From Tubulanus polymorphus (taxonomy: Eukaryota; Nemertea; Palaeonemertea; Tubulaniformes; Tubulanidae): a DNA stretch of 64,000 bases. Shown piece by piece: positions 54,178 to 64,000 of this stretch. The stretch's first letter is position 1. The number at the start of each line of letters is the position of its first letter. Both the position numbers and the translations under genes were made by a program. The notes under the pieces were generated by a model that ran no database searches, was not told the DNA's origin, and was given only the letters and a program-made list of their open reading frames with translations. The stretch lies in contig NC_134029.1 of assembly GCF_964204645.1 (NCBI RefSeq), positions 13,322,850-13,386,849 on the forward strand. The letters are read 5' to 3'.

Positions 54178-54642
54178 TTATGTTCTGGCTGTTTTTGGCA
54201 GATTTTCATGATATCTCTGCAGCACATTCAGAAGACCATCGACTGCATTATGTTTAACATTGAAAGTATTAACCCATTGCCTTAATTCTTCTGCCAAGCC
54301 ATTCTTTCCTCCATCTCCCTCGTGTTCGTTCTCACTTTCACTCGATGAAGGATTCGGATCACCATCATTAAACTGGTCAATACAATCCCAAACACCAACA
54401 AATTCACCATCTAAATGAATATCACTATCATCGTCATGCTGAGTGGAATCAGAATCATTACTACAAGGCTCCGTTAAATCCACAAATGGAGGTGCAATAT
54501 CATCATCATGGCCCATTTCATCAGGACTAGATTTACAAGAAATCAAAGATTCGTCAGGAGACATATCGCGCTCTTCATCATAAAACAATAAAGTAGAATC
54601 AGTCTGTGCGTCAACGGTTTGTGTAGATTCCACCCTTAACAC
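54178..54642 (-). CDS. Acidic N-terminal exon of a transposon-derived protein
   Basis: 154 residues. The first 95 are the acidic Ser/Asp-rich segment in the inverted arm. The last 60 (KNGLAEELRQWVNTFNVKHN, then GLLNVLQRYHENLPKTART) form a helical motif that I know as an N-terminal domain in large families of invertebrate transposon-derived proteins, ending LPKTART. No catalytic domain follows in this window, so it is an isolated exon. Confidence 0.5.
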   Translation of the reverse strand: MLRVESTQTVDAQTDSTLLFYDEERDMSPDESLISCKSSPDEMGHDDDIAPPFVDLTEPCSNDSDSTQHDDDSDIHLDGEFVGVWDCIDQFNDGDPNPSSSESENEHEGDGGKNGLAEELRQWVNTFNVKHNAVDGLLNVLQRYHENLPKTART

Positions 54643-54794
54643 ATTATTATTCTAAAATGGAATTATTAAATTCATGGAATCAATTGTAAAGCTGAAAAAA
54701 GAAAACGGTTATGCATCGGTCAAAGGAATGATAGATAATTTGTTACTTAGCAGTGCGGGTTTGCATAGAACGTGTGATTCAGCTGTTAGCACTG

Positions 54795-54887
54795 ACCGAG
54801 GCTACAATATTGTAACCTAGGTCGGTTCACTGCACAACTTTTTTTGTAAACACTAACCGAGGCTACAATATTGTAGCCTAGGTCGGT
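54795..54887. repeat. Two tandem 32-bp palindromes
   Basis: ACCGAGGCTACAATATTG with TAACCTAGGTCGGT (54795-54826), and the same with TAGCCTAGGTCGGT (54856-54887), 61 bases apart, each followed by TCACTGCA. The second contains the perfect 20-base palindrome AGGCTACAATATTGTAGCCT. Confidence 0.9.
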
Positions 54888-57800
54888 TCACTGCATGACC
54901 TTTGCTTGCGATTACTGGCCTGACCCCAGTCGGTTGTTTTTACAGTATTTGAAGTACTGGTCAATTGGATGTTACCATAAATAAACAGTATTTTGAAGAT
55001 GTGGTGACAGAGAGAATCTGTTTTTATTTCGTCTTGAGAAGGTCCCACTGTTCGCTATTCTGTGTCAAAATATGAATTGAAATATAAAGGATGGAGTTAG
55101 TTTCCTTTCCCGATACTGTATTTATGCTTTTAATCATGAAGGATAATTATGTTAAAGCAATTATAATGATAACCTACGACAGTTTCAAATTCACGTATTA
55201 GAAAACGACAATTATCCTTAGATTCCAAATTTCATTTGGAAAGCGGCGTTTATGCGCACAATTCCTAAAATGTCAGAATTCCGAAAACTAGGGATTCACA
55301 CGGTTAGAATGTTAACTAAATAAGTTTCGTCCGAGCAAATGATTACTATAAGAAACTAACGGCGAAACTTCACGGGTTGGTGCGGTCTGTGCGCTGCATG
55401 AACGGGTTTTTGGTATCAAATGTAAAATACCGGCCGTGTACATGTTCGGATTTGTACCGATACATTGAGTTTAGTTCAATTTTTTGATCATTATAGTTTA
55501 GGAGTTCTGTGTGACCTCACTGAGCGCGCTGATCAAAAATAGTCTGCACAATGTAAGCATCACATGTTGCTTGGTTTTAAAGGACAGTGTGCTAATTGAC
55601 TATACATGAAAATGGGCTTGACCAAAATTCTCTTCCTGACAGAGGAATGTATAATCGCACTGATATAGCTGTCTTGCTAGGTTGAAAGGTGTTTGAACTT
55701 CGCCGAATTCAGTTAAAATTCAATGAAATACCATAATTAATAAAATCTTATTGACGGAAATTTACCGCTATATTTAAGTTATTTTTCAGTGCGTTTTAAA
55801 ATTACATTGAATTCATCGTTTGAGGTCAATGATGGCGCAAAACAATTTAAATTGAGTCCAGTTGGGAGAATATTCCCTTACTTTAGGGTGATTTAGTATT
55901 TTATGAATCAAGAAATTATTTACAATGGACTTATTTTCCGCTAGCAGCAAAACAACACACTGTTATCTGAACTGTCAATCATTACGTCGTGTCTAGTTTA
56001 ACAAGTAGATATAGACTAAAAAGGATGCGTGGTCCCCACGCGAGAACCAAACAAGACGGTTGTTAGTGGACGTACTCAAGTTGGATGGTCAGGAGTCAAC
56101 AACGGTGTAAATAATTCATAAAAACAGATGTAAGCAGTTGTAAACTTGTGAACAGAGGAAATATCAACATATATACACAATTGTGTCTAACTTTCTCCTG
56201 TCTGGTTTTATGTTAAATACATATTTTGTTTGAATAAATATTCAAATATCGATCCGGAAGAGCAATGCGGCCAACAACATTTTATTTTGAGTTTGAAAAA
56301 ATGACCTGTTGACTCGGTAAGACGGCTGTTCGATTTACCGGGTGCGCACTACTATGTTTTAAATGGCTATGAAAACGGAGTCGAACCAAGAACAGCAATT
56401 AAGCTTGATATCTCGTTTCCCTCACAGATGACATATATCAGAATCAGTTTTCTCAAAATCTGTTTCTTATCGAAGTCCTTGATTCGTGCTTGAATATGTA
56501 CATAAGATTTTACAAATGAACACGAAGATATAACAAGAATTGAGGTCTTGGTTATTCGGTGACAAGTCGAATCGTTTGGAACTAAGAAAAATCCTCAGAC
56601 TTAGAAAAGTCTGACTTAAGTTGAATTTCCGAAAAGTACGACTACTAATTGTTTCTGTTATCGGAAATTAAATCAACATCTACATCTAATGTATCTATTG
56701 ATACGAAACGGTTTTAGGACCGTAGATTGATTGAAAGTTACGGAGAGGGAGGGGTAGCTCTATCGCATTAAAACATTATTGCTCAGTTATACATATGGCA
56801 TTCATCCATTTAGCTCAAACAACAAACACACTTCTGCGCAGAAAAATACCAAGGCTATATATGCTTAATCGTATTTTATTGATACAGACAATAAAATCGC
56901 TGTCCGCGTTTTGTCCCCTTGCTTAAGTCACGTTTGTTATCTAATACAAATTAATAAAGGTCAGCAGAATTTAAGGGCTTTCACCGTTGAGTAGTAGCCT
57001 ATCTGTCATGAGGCCTGATCATGCACATGTGTTATATTAGAAATACAATATAGCTTTTCAATTTTTTAGGCGAAACGTTGCTTTAAATATATTCGCCGCG
57101 TCTTGATTTTCTTGAGGGATTTCTCTTGATTGTTAAAACAATATCAAATCAAAAATATCTCAAAAAGCATGAAACCTAGAAATATGTAGCCAATTTGGAA
57201 TTGGATGAAATGTTCCAATTCAAAATAAGCCATTCGACCCTGTTATCAAACATATCAGTGTTCTTTAAAACACTTGTTAAATATCGGAGGATTTTTAAGC
57301 CGAGCTTCAAACATTTCGATTCCTGAACTAAAATGATTATGTGGCATGTAATTATCCAAGACTATGAATATGTTTTAGGTGACCGTTTAAGGTGTTCCTT
57401 TTATGCGGGAAGGATTTGTTTCAATCGCACTTTTAAGATATCAACAGCTCACTATGAAAAGTAACGGTATCGATTGATCGCTGACAGATTTAGCAGTTAA
57501 AATCGCCACACGTGTTAAATGTTTGCATTGATACAGGCGATTAGAGGGACACATGGCATCCACTGCATATAAAACAGTAGATAGATTTCTGGAGATTTAA
57601 AGTTTGGATGCTCTGATGAACTCTATCAGCTGTTGGTTGGTTAAAGCATAGCAGTGCTAAATTTCTATGGTTAAAGTACATTGCAGGTGACCCAAATGAT
57701 TCGCCTGCTGCCTGGATACTATAAACCTGGTACCTACGAGCATGGACTCTTTTAGATGGATGTCTGGACGTTATAGTACAGTGTTCATGACAATAGAACC

Positions 57801-58080
57801 GGGTGACCCGAATTCCCCACCTGCCTGAAAATCTCATAGGGGAGGTAACGCGTATATCTTTGCTGCACACCGATCTCCTTGAAAGGTCAAAATGCTATTT
57901 TTGTGAAGAACTACACGGGCCTCTCCATCTGATTTAACACAGGGTACATAAATATTTAACTAATACTTTTAAACAAGATTTCTTCAGAATAAAAACTACG
58001 TCCAAATATCTGGCTAAAGTACTCCCCGGCTCTGGGTACTTATTCTGATTCTGATTCTCACATTCGGCACAATATGGATC
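54888..58080. other. Long non-coding stretch
   Basis: No gene, tRNA or named repeat is supported. A minus-strand frame at 57541-57870 has many Cys and His but no domain pattern. Composition is uniform and AT-rich, as in unannotated host intergenic DNA. Confidence 0.35.
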
Positions 58081-58084
58081 TTTT

Positions 58085-59223
58085 AGACTAACTCAAAAAT
58101 CTCAAACCTAATGGCCAAAAATTTATATGTTTCGACGCTATATCCTTGTTCACAAATATACCATTGGAATCAACTCTCAATTTATTAAGAAGAAAACTCC
58201 CGGACTCCAATCTTGATCTCCCGGTTCCTGTAGATTGCTTACTTGAACTTTTGGAGCTCTGTACAACCAATCTATACTTCCAATTCCAAGACAAAATCTA
58301 TGAACAAATTTTCGGTTTCGCTATGGGCAACCCATTATCCCCCATTTAGGCTAATATTTTCCTTGAACATTTTGAATGCGAAATTCTTCCGAAATTACGC
58401 TGGCTCTAAACCTAACTTTTGGATTGGATGTGTTGATGACATTCTGTGCTTTAGTTTCTGATGATTTTGATCTTAACTCTTTTATTGACTTCATCAACTC
58501 TCAATATCCATCTTTGAAATTCACATTTGAATGGGAACAAAATGACCAAATCCCGTTTTTAGATGTTCTAATTCACAATAAATACTCTCATTTGTTTTTT
58601 CAAGGCTTCTTTCTCCGTGCACTGCAGATTTGCGATGAAACCTTCCTTTCGGCTGAATTTGACCACATATCCAACTCGCTTAAAAAATTGGCTTACCCTC
58701 ATTTTGAAAATCGCTATTTCTAAGGCTAAACGTACTTTCTTTTATTCTAAACCTCCAGAAAATAAAAAAACACATTTCAGAATTCATTGTAGTTCCGTAT
58801 GTACCTGTTTTGCAAAAGTTTCGTCACTCTCTCCCTTTATTGGATAGACAAATCATTTAGCAAGACTTTCAATCTAAACCTTTGGACTGCGGAGTTTACA
58901 AAATTCCTCGTTTTGGCTGTGATAAAATGTACTCTGGAGAAACTGGTCGAAATTTAAAAACTCGAATTTCGGAACACAAAAAGGATATAATAAATAAAAA
59001 ACCGGCTAGTGGTGTAGTCAATCATGTTTGGAACACTGGTCATCGTTTTAATTTTGATAAAGCCAAAATAATTTATACTTCCAGCAAATACACTAAACGC
59101 CACACAGTTGAGTCTTCCCTAATTACTCGTCACTCAGATATTAGTACCAATTTAAATAATGGCTTTTCTCCTCACAATTCCCTTCTTTCTAAGTATATTA
59201 CTTCATGCCTTGCCAAACACTAA
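58085..59223 (+). mobile_element. Penelope-like retroelement: RT remnant and GIY-YIG endonuclease
   Basis: RT motifs are scattered in several frames: SLFTNIPLESTL (58150), QIFGFAMGNPLSPI (58305), then ANIFLEHFE after a stop, VDDILC (58420) and IPFLDVLIHNKYS (58550). The final frame, 58882-59223, is an intact GIY-YIG domain: CGVYKIPRFGCDKMYSGETG, then RNLKTRISEHK. RT plus GIY-YIG is the hallmark of Penelope-like elements. 5' and 3' ends are not sharply defined; the next element begins at 59358. Confidence 0.8.
58882..59223 (+). CDS. GIY-YIG endonuclease domain of Penelope-like element
   Basis: 113 residues, open. VYKIP..CDKMYSGETGRNL gives the GIY-YIG-type strands, with Arg in RNLKTRISEH and a Glu in HTVESSL, the usual catalytic residues. 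From family knowledge it nicks DNA to prime reverse transcription. Intact relative to the decayed RT upstream. Confidence 0.75.
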   Translation: MDCGVYKIPRFGCDKMYSGETGRNLKTRISEHKKDIINKKPASGVVNHVWNTGHRFNFDKAKIIYTSSKYTKRHTVESSLITRHSDISTNLNNGFSPHNSLLSKYITSCLAKH

Positions 59224-59295
59224 TTAGTTACTCACTCACCAATTTACTCAATTAACCTGTTCTCCTCTTTATATATACCCTTGTTTTAGTCAATA

Positions 59296-59333
59296 TCTCA
59301 CACCTGACGATGATCTCTAGTGTGAGATCGAAA
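59296..59333 (+). ncRNA. Hammerhead-like or hairpin structure at the PLE 3' region
   Basis: CTGACGA at 59304-59310, followed by GATCTC, loop TAGTGT, GAGATC and GAAA at 59330-59333, recalls the hammerhead core known in Penelope-like elements. But the 10.1/11.1 base pair would be a U-C mismatch and no stem III or cleavage site is evident. An alternative hairpin TCTCACAC / GTGTGAGA (59296-59303, 59320-59327) uses some of the same bases. Tentative. Confidence 0.3.
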
Positions 59334-59357
59334 CGCCATGTTCTTACATTTTAGATT

Positions 59358-61665
59358 ACAGTCAAATCTCGTTATACCGCCTTCCGTAATACCGCCAGCC
59401 CTGGCTCTCGCCGTATTTTCGCCAATGCACAGATCAGATGTATTTAATCTAATGTATTTTTGTCCCGTCATACCGCCCTCCGCTAACCGCCAACCGCTAA
59501 CACTAATCTGCGTACAAATATATTGTTAAGCATTACTTTTTGTCGCGTTATACCGCCAGCGAAAAAATTTAGCGATCAATTCTATATGTAGGCTTATAAT
59601 ACACTGCAGATATAGCGCAACGATCTATTGTCTCCATAACGACCAATACTGCGCGGTAACTTTAGATTGTGTATCTAATTGCTTGTCTCAGCATGGCTGA
59701 AAAACGACCCCGGCTGTCTTTATCTGTGAAAGAAAAGCGTGAAATCTGTGAATTTTCAAAGAAATGGCCGACAAAATCGCAGCAAGCTGTTGCAGATCAC
59801 TTTGCTACATTATGGAAAAAGCCGATCAAACGACGAACTATTGGCGATATTCTAGCACAGGCTGAAAATGGTTAAATTCTGAATTAAACACTGAGGCAGC
59901 ACTGTCTTCTAAGAGATTACGGTCAGCTAAACATGAAAATATGGAGAAAGCCCTTTATTTGTGGTTTAGCTCTACAAGAGCCAAGAACATTCCTGTCACC
60001 CAAGACATTATCAGAGCACAGGCGATTTATTTTGGTGGGGGGTTAGAAATTGGCGAGTTTAGTTACTCCAGTGGATGGCTGAACAGATTTCAGCATCGTT
60101 ACGGAATATCCAGTCACAAAATCAATGGAGAAAGTGCTGGAGTTGATCAGGAAGTTGTGAAATCCGGAATAGAAAAGGCCGAAGAGGTTATCAAGAACTT
60201 TACTCCGAGGGACGTGTTCAATATGGACGAGACTGGTTTATATTATGCCCTCTTGCCTGATCGATCCTTAACTACCTCAGAATTTGTAAAGGGCACAAAA
60301 AAAGTTAAAAACAGAATCTCACTTGCTGTTTGTGCTAATTCAGACGGCACTGAGAAATGCCGCCTCCTTGTGATTGGTAAAAGTAAACGTCCACGCTGTT
60401 TCAAGGGTTTCAACTCCCAGCTATATTGTGATTATGAAGCGAACAAGAAGGCTTGGATGACGAGCATAATTTTCTTCGAGTGGTTGGAAAATTTCAACCA
60501 GAAAATGCATTCTCAAAATCGCCCCGTGCTACTAATCTTAGATAACGCACCGTCACATATTGTACCGGAGAACGAGAACGGCGAGTTGTCACTTGGAAAT
60601 GTAACAGTGCACTTTCTCCCGGCAAACACAACTAGCCACATTCAACCTATGGATGCGGGTGTCATTCAGAACATGAAGACGCACTACCGGAGGCTGCAAA
60701 TACAACCTCTTGTTGATGCCATTGACAATAATCGACCTCCAAAACTTGAGCTCAGTGACGCAATTAGATATGCTAAGTCGGCATGGGATAGAGTTTCAAG
60801 AGAAACGATTGCTAACTGTTTCAAGCATAGCCAAATTCTTCCAGAAATCTGGCCATCTGTCGCGAGGCCACAGACGAGCGCTCCTCGGAGAAATTTGTTT
60901 GAAAGTTTAATGACAGAAGCCGCTGAAACATCGGAAGAATCTTCGTCAACCAATACAACTTCTACGCGACCTAGAATTGGTGACAATCTGTTTGAACGTT
61001 TAGCGGCTGCACTCAGCATTGCTCCCGAAATGCTTATGACGGAGGAAGAATACGTCAACGTCGATAAAGAACTACCGTCTACCGCGATATTAGAGGATGA
61101 TGAGATTTTAGATTTAGTGAGAAGTGACATGAATGATGACAATGGCGATGAAGAAGAAGAGGATATCCCTGAACCGGAGAAACCACCGACATCGTCAGAA
61201 GCTCGTTATGCAATCCGTTCGTTACTTCGTTACGTGGAATCGAACAAGTACGCAACCGAAGAAGACATCCGTGCTATCAATCAAATTGGATCTCGTCTGG
61301 ACACTCTGACAGGCTTATCTATGAAGCAGTCGCAGATAACTGACTTTTTCACAGCGAGTAAATAAACAATACAAGGACCTTACGCAAACATTGCACTCGG
61401 TAATTAAAAATCGGTGATGGATTTTAATAAACAAACACGTGCACGCTGCATTCTTTCAGTGCCGTTTGCCTCCAGCGGATTAATTAGTAATATTGCCTAC
61501 TGTTCGTAATATTTTGTGATTGAAGAGTCAATAAAAACAAGTCATTTGTTGGTCTTTATTGTTATTCTTTATTTATTTTGACATATTGCTCAAAATTTGA
61601 TGGAAAAATGGGAAGTTTTAGTGAACTCTCGCTATACCACCTAACCCGTCATAACGCCAAAATTT
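59358..61665 (+). mobile_element. Tigger/pogo DNA transposon
   Basis: The left tip CAGTCAAATCTCGTTATACC follows TA, the usual pogo target. Sub-terminal repeats of ATACCGCC extend to 59560. The transposase occupies 59669-61365. At the right a similar terminal sequence (CTCTCGCTATACCACCTAAC, about 61626) is present in direct rather than inverted orientation, so the right end is rearranged. Adjacent to a Polinton fragment. Confidence 0.75.
59693..61365 (+). pseudogene. Tigger-type DDE transposase, N-terminal part broken
   Basis: Starts at the ATG at 59693 (MAEKRPRLSLSVKEKREICE), a helix-turn-helix of psq type, but the frame ends near 59875. A second open frame 59941-61365 (474 codons) carries a CENP-B-like helical part (SSGWLNRFQHRYGISSHKIN), then the DDE core: FNMDETGLYYALLPDRS, VLLILDNAPSHI, and ANTTSHIQPMDAGVIQNMK. 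The DDD/E residues look present. C-terminal Glu/Asp-rich tail. The break between 59872 and 59941 (stop plus frame change) disables the full-length protein. Confidence 0.8.
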
Positions 61666-61752
61666 CCGTGAGTAATTGGAAGATGTGGGTTTCAGATCAG
61701 AGTACTAGAGTACTAGACACCACTCATCACCACAAGTTTTTTTTCCTTATAA
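61366..61752. other. Tigger 3' region and junction to Polinton fragment
   Basis: Polyadenylation-like signals (AATAAA at 61534 region) and a direct-orientation tip near 61626. After about 61690 a short AT-rich stretch leads, via a T8 run, to the PolB start at 61753. Confidence 0.45.
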
Positions 61753-64000
61753 ATGGGAGAGAGTGAGTACCAGACAGAAAACAATAATGTTAATAAAAAT
61801 CAATATTATTGCCCATATTGTAAAAAATACATCGATAAATCTAATAAATCTAAACATGAAAAATCTTCAAATCATATAAAAAATGTAATAGATTTTGAAA
61901 CTCCAGAAAATTCCAATGAAAGAAAAGAAAGATTAGAAAATATGAATGTGGATGAAATGAAATGTGAAGTTTGTAATGAATTTATAGTAAAAAGGAATTA
62001 TAATAGACATCTCGAATCACAAAAACACCACCAAAATTTGAGTAATAATGTTTTAGGAAAAAATTATTTTGACGATAAACCTCAAAAAGTAAAAAAACCA
62101 ACTTCAAAAACTAAATCCATTTCAAATAAACCTTACATGGAAAATGTTAGAAATTATATTGATTCACTAGAAATAAAAGATACAATTGAAATTTTAGAAA
62201 CATTACATAGTAAAATTGGTCCTGCAGCTATTATATTTAGATTTTTTAAAGGTACAACAATAGAAGATTATAGTACATTTAATGAAATAATAGAAAAAAT
62301 ACTAGATTTGATAACAGATGTTGAATATCCAACAATTAGTATCTCTGGGATAGTAAGTTTTATTAAGTCAGAAGAAAAAATGAATTATAATATTCAAACA
62401 CACTCTGAAGAAATAATTTCAAAAACACAAATAAAAGAGAAGTTAGAAAAAATATTTAATGAATTTAAACGTCATATTGAAGAAAGATATTTTGAGGGTT
62501 CTGGCTTAACATTGAACGAAATTATATATTTAGATTTAAATGTTTATAATACAAAAAAGAATAAAACATCAAAAAGTAATAAAATGTTTAAAAATGATTC
62601 AAACTTTACAACAGAAAAGGATATTAAAGCATCATCTTATATTAAATTACCATTTACAACAAAAGCAGTAATAAATGTTCAAAATGAAGATAATAAATGT
62701 TTTCTATGGTCAATTATTAGTTGCTTACATCCAACACAGGAAAATGTTTGTAGAATAACAGATTATCGGAAATATGAAACATTATATAAAATTGATCAAT
62801 ATCCAGTAACTATAAAAATGATACCCAAAATAGAAAAAATTAATAATTTAAAAATAAATGTATTCGAATTAATGCAATAACCAAAGACAAAAGGTGAAAA
62901 TATTAAAGATTATACATTGGAAGCTTTATATTTAACAGAATATTATGATGATGAAAATGCTATAGATTTGTTATATTATAAAAAAGATGAAAATGAACAT
63001 TATATGTGGTTAAAACAAATTGATTTATTCTTTAGAACAGAAAGTGATCATCATCGTAAAATTTATCTATGTAGAAAATGTTTATCTAAATTTATGACTG
63101 AGAATACATTATTAAAACATAAAGAATTATGTGATAATAAAGATTTTTGTGAATTAATAATGCCAACAGAAAAAGATTATAAATTGAAATTTACTAATCA
63201 TAATTTTAAGAATATTGTTCCATTTGTAATTTATGGGGATTTTGAATCGTTGAATAAAGAATTAACTGATCAAGATAGAAAAGAAATATATAACAAAAAG
63301 CAATTATTAAAATCGATGGATAAAGGAAATGAATTAAATGAAGACGCAACACAAGACCCACCAATTATAAATACAATTAAAAAAGTTCATCAAAGAGCTG
63401 CTGCTTATGGAATTTACATCAAATCAAATTATCCCGAATTATATGAAAGTCAATATATTTCTTTTAGAGGTGAAAATGTAGTTAATGATTTTTGTGACAA
63501 AATGATTGAATTAGAAAGTGATTTTGCAAAATTATTAAACAAAAATAAAAGAATAGTTATGACAAAAGAAGATGAAATTGATTTTAATTATGCAACTCAT
63601 TGTTGTTATTGTGAAAAACGTTTTTATTCATTTGATAAAAAAGTTAGAGATCATGATCATTTAAATTCAAAATATCGTGGAGCTGCTCATGAAGATTGCA
63701 ATTTACAAGCTAAGAAAGTTAATTTCGTACCAATATTATTTCGTAATTTATCAGGCTATGATACCCATCTATTTATAAAACAATTATCGGGAAAATTGGG
63801 CGCAATTAATCAAGAAATAGAAGAATATAATGCTATGAATGGTGTAAATGTAAGAAAATATGATTTTAAACTATTAGCTAAAACATCTGAAAATTATATT
63901 TCATTTCAATTTGGTTGCATTAGATTTTTAGATTCTTATAGATTTCTAGCAAGTTCATTAGATAATTTATCAAAAAGTTTAGTTGATAATGATTTTGTTA
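61753..64000 (+). pseudogene. polB: Polinton DNA polymerase B, copy 3, N-terminal part, one stop, runs out of window
   Basis: The ATG at 61753 is in TTTTTTTTCCTTATAAATGG. Two C2H2-like fingers (YYCPYCKKYIDKSNKSKHEK; KCEVCNEF with HLESQKHH), a conserved INVQNEDNKCFLWSIISCLH, then a TAA at 62878-62880 in the same frame. Beyond it the frame stays open to the window end: finger CRKCLSKF, Exo I VIYGDFESLNKEL (about 63225-63260), endonuclease-VII-like DHDHLNSKYRGAAH (about 63650), and Exo II NLSGYDTH (about 63745). Motifs A-C lie outside. Apart from the one stop this is the best N-terminus of the three copies. Diverged from copies 1 and 2. Confidence 0.88.

Noticed and set aside
57541-57870. 109-codon minus-strand frame rich in Cys and His
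   Set aside because: Cys/His spacing does not fit a zinc finger and no splice sites or homologous copies are visible.

Overview
This window reads as nuclear DNA of a marine invertebrate, most likely a lophotrochozoan such as a mollusc. That placement is an inference from the repertoire, not proven. There are introns, AT-rich intergenic DNA, microsatellites and many layered mobile elements, and no bacterial-style operons apart from those inside virus-like elements. I see no clear conventional host housekeeping gene.

The dominant content is Polinton/Maverick DNA, the animal virus-like self-synthesising transposons. The best copy starts near 27894 and runs to about 42735. Left-hand genes point right: a small N-terminal protein, a basic membrane protein, a retroviral-type integrase with chromodomain, and a packaging ATPase. 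The rest point left: a zinc-finger protein, a double-jelly-roll-type major capsid candidate, a coiled-coil membrane protein, several small membrane or structural proteins, a minor-capsid-like protein, a small conserved protein and a protein-primed type B DNA polymerase (PolB). Nearly every gene is interrupted by stops or one-base indels. The polymerase is internally duplicated and cut off at a chimeric junction, and a foreign GC-richer segment (about 36416-37636) splits the cluster. Fragments of related elements lie at 1-6836 (an end, a small gene, a giant-virus-like HNH nuclease gene, a second broken PolB), at 14309-16095 (HNH, small gene, repeats) and at 61700-64000 (a third PolB, running out of the window).

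Other transposon-derived genes: a multi-exon, minus-strand MULE-type transposase gene with SWIM zinc finger and Ulp1-like domain (about 7789-13271); a plus-strand MULE-type gene with the domain order reversed, Ulp1 first (19683-24208); a cysteine-protease-like and zinc-binding remnant resembling Helitron-associated proteins (44948-46369); a Penelope-like retroelement with GIY-YIG nuclease (about 58100-59340); and a Tigger/pogo transposase (59358-61365). A two-exon minus-strand gene piece of unknown role lies at 50777-51885, and a nearly perfect inverted duplication of a transposon-derived exon at 53744-54637.

The rest is non-coding: MITEs, a ~1.5 kb tandem-array element (48705-50200), long palindromes (13860-14037, 17885-18400, 54795-54887), a 493-bp tandem duplication and short satellites. 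The main non-obvious signals are a non-coding block conserved in front of three diverged copies of the Polinton small gene, a shared T-run plus TAAATG start context at most Polinton genes, and a marked excess of the octamer TAGGCCTA outside the Polintons.
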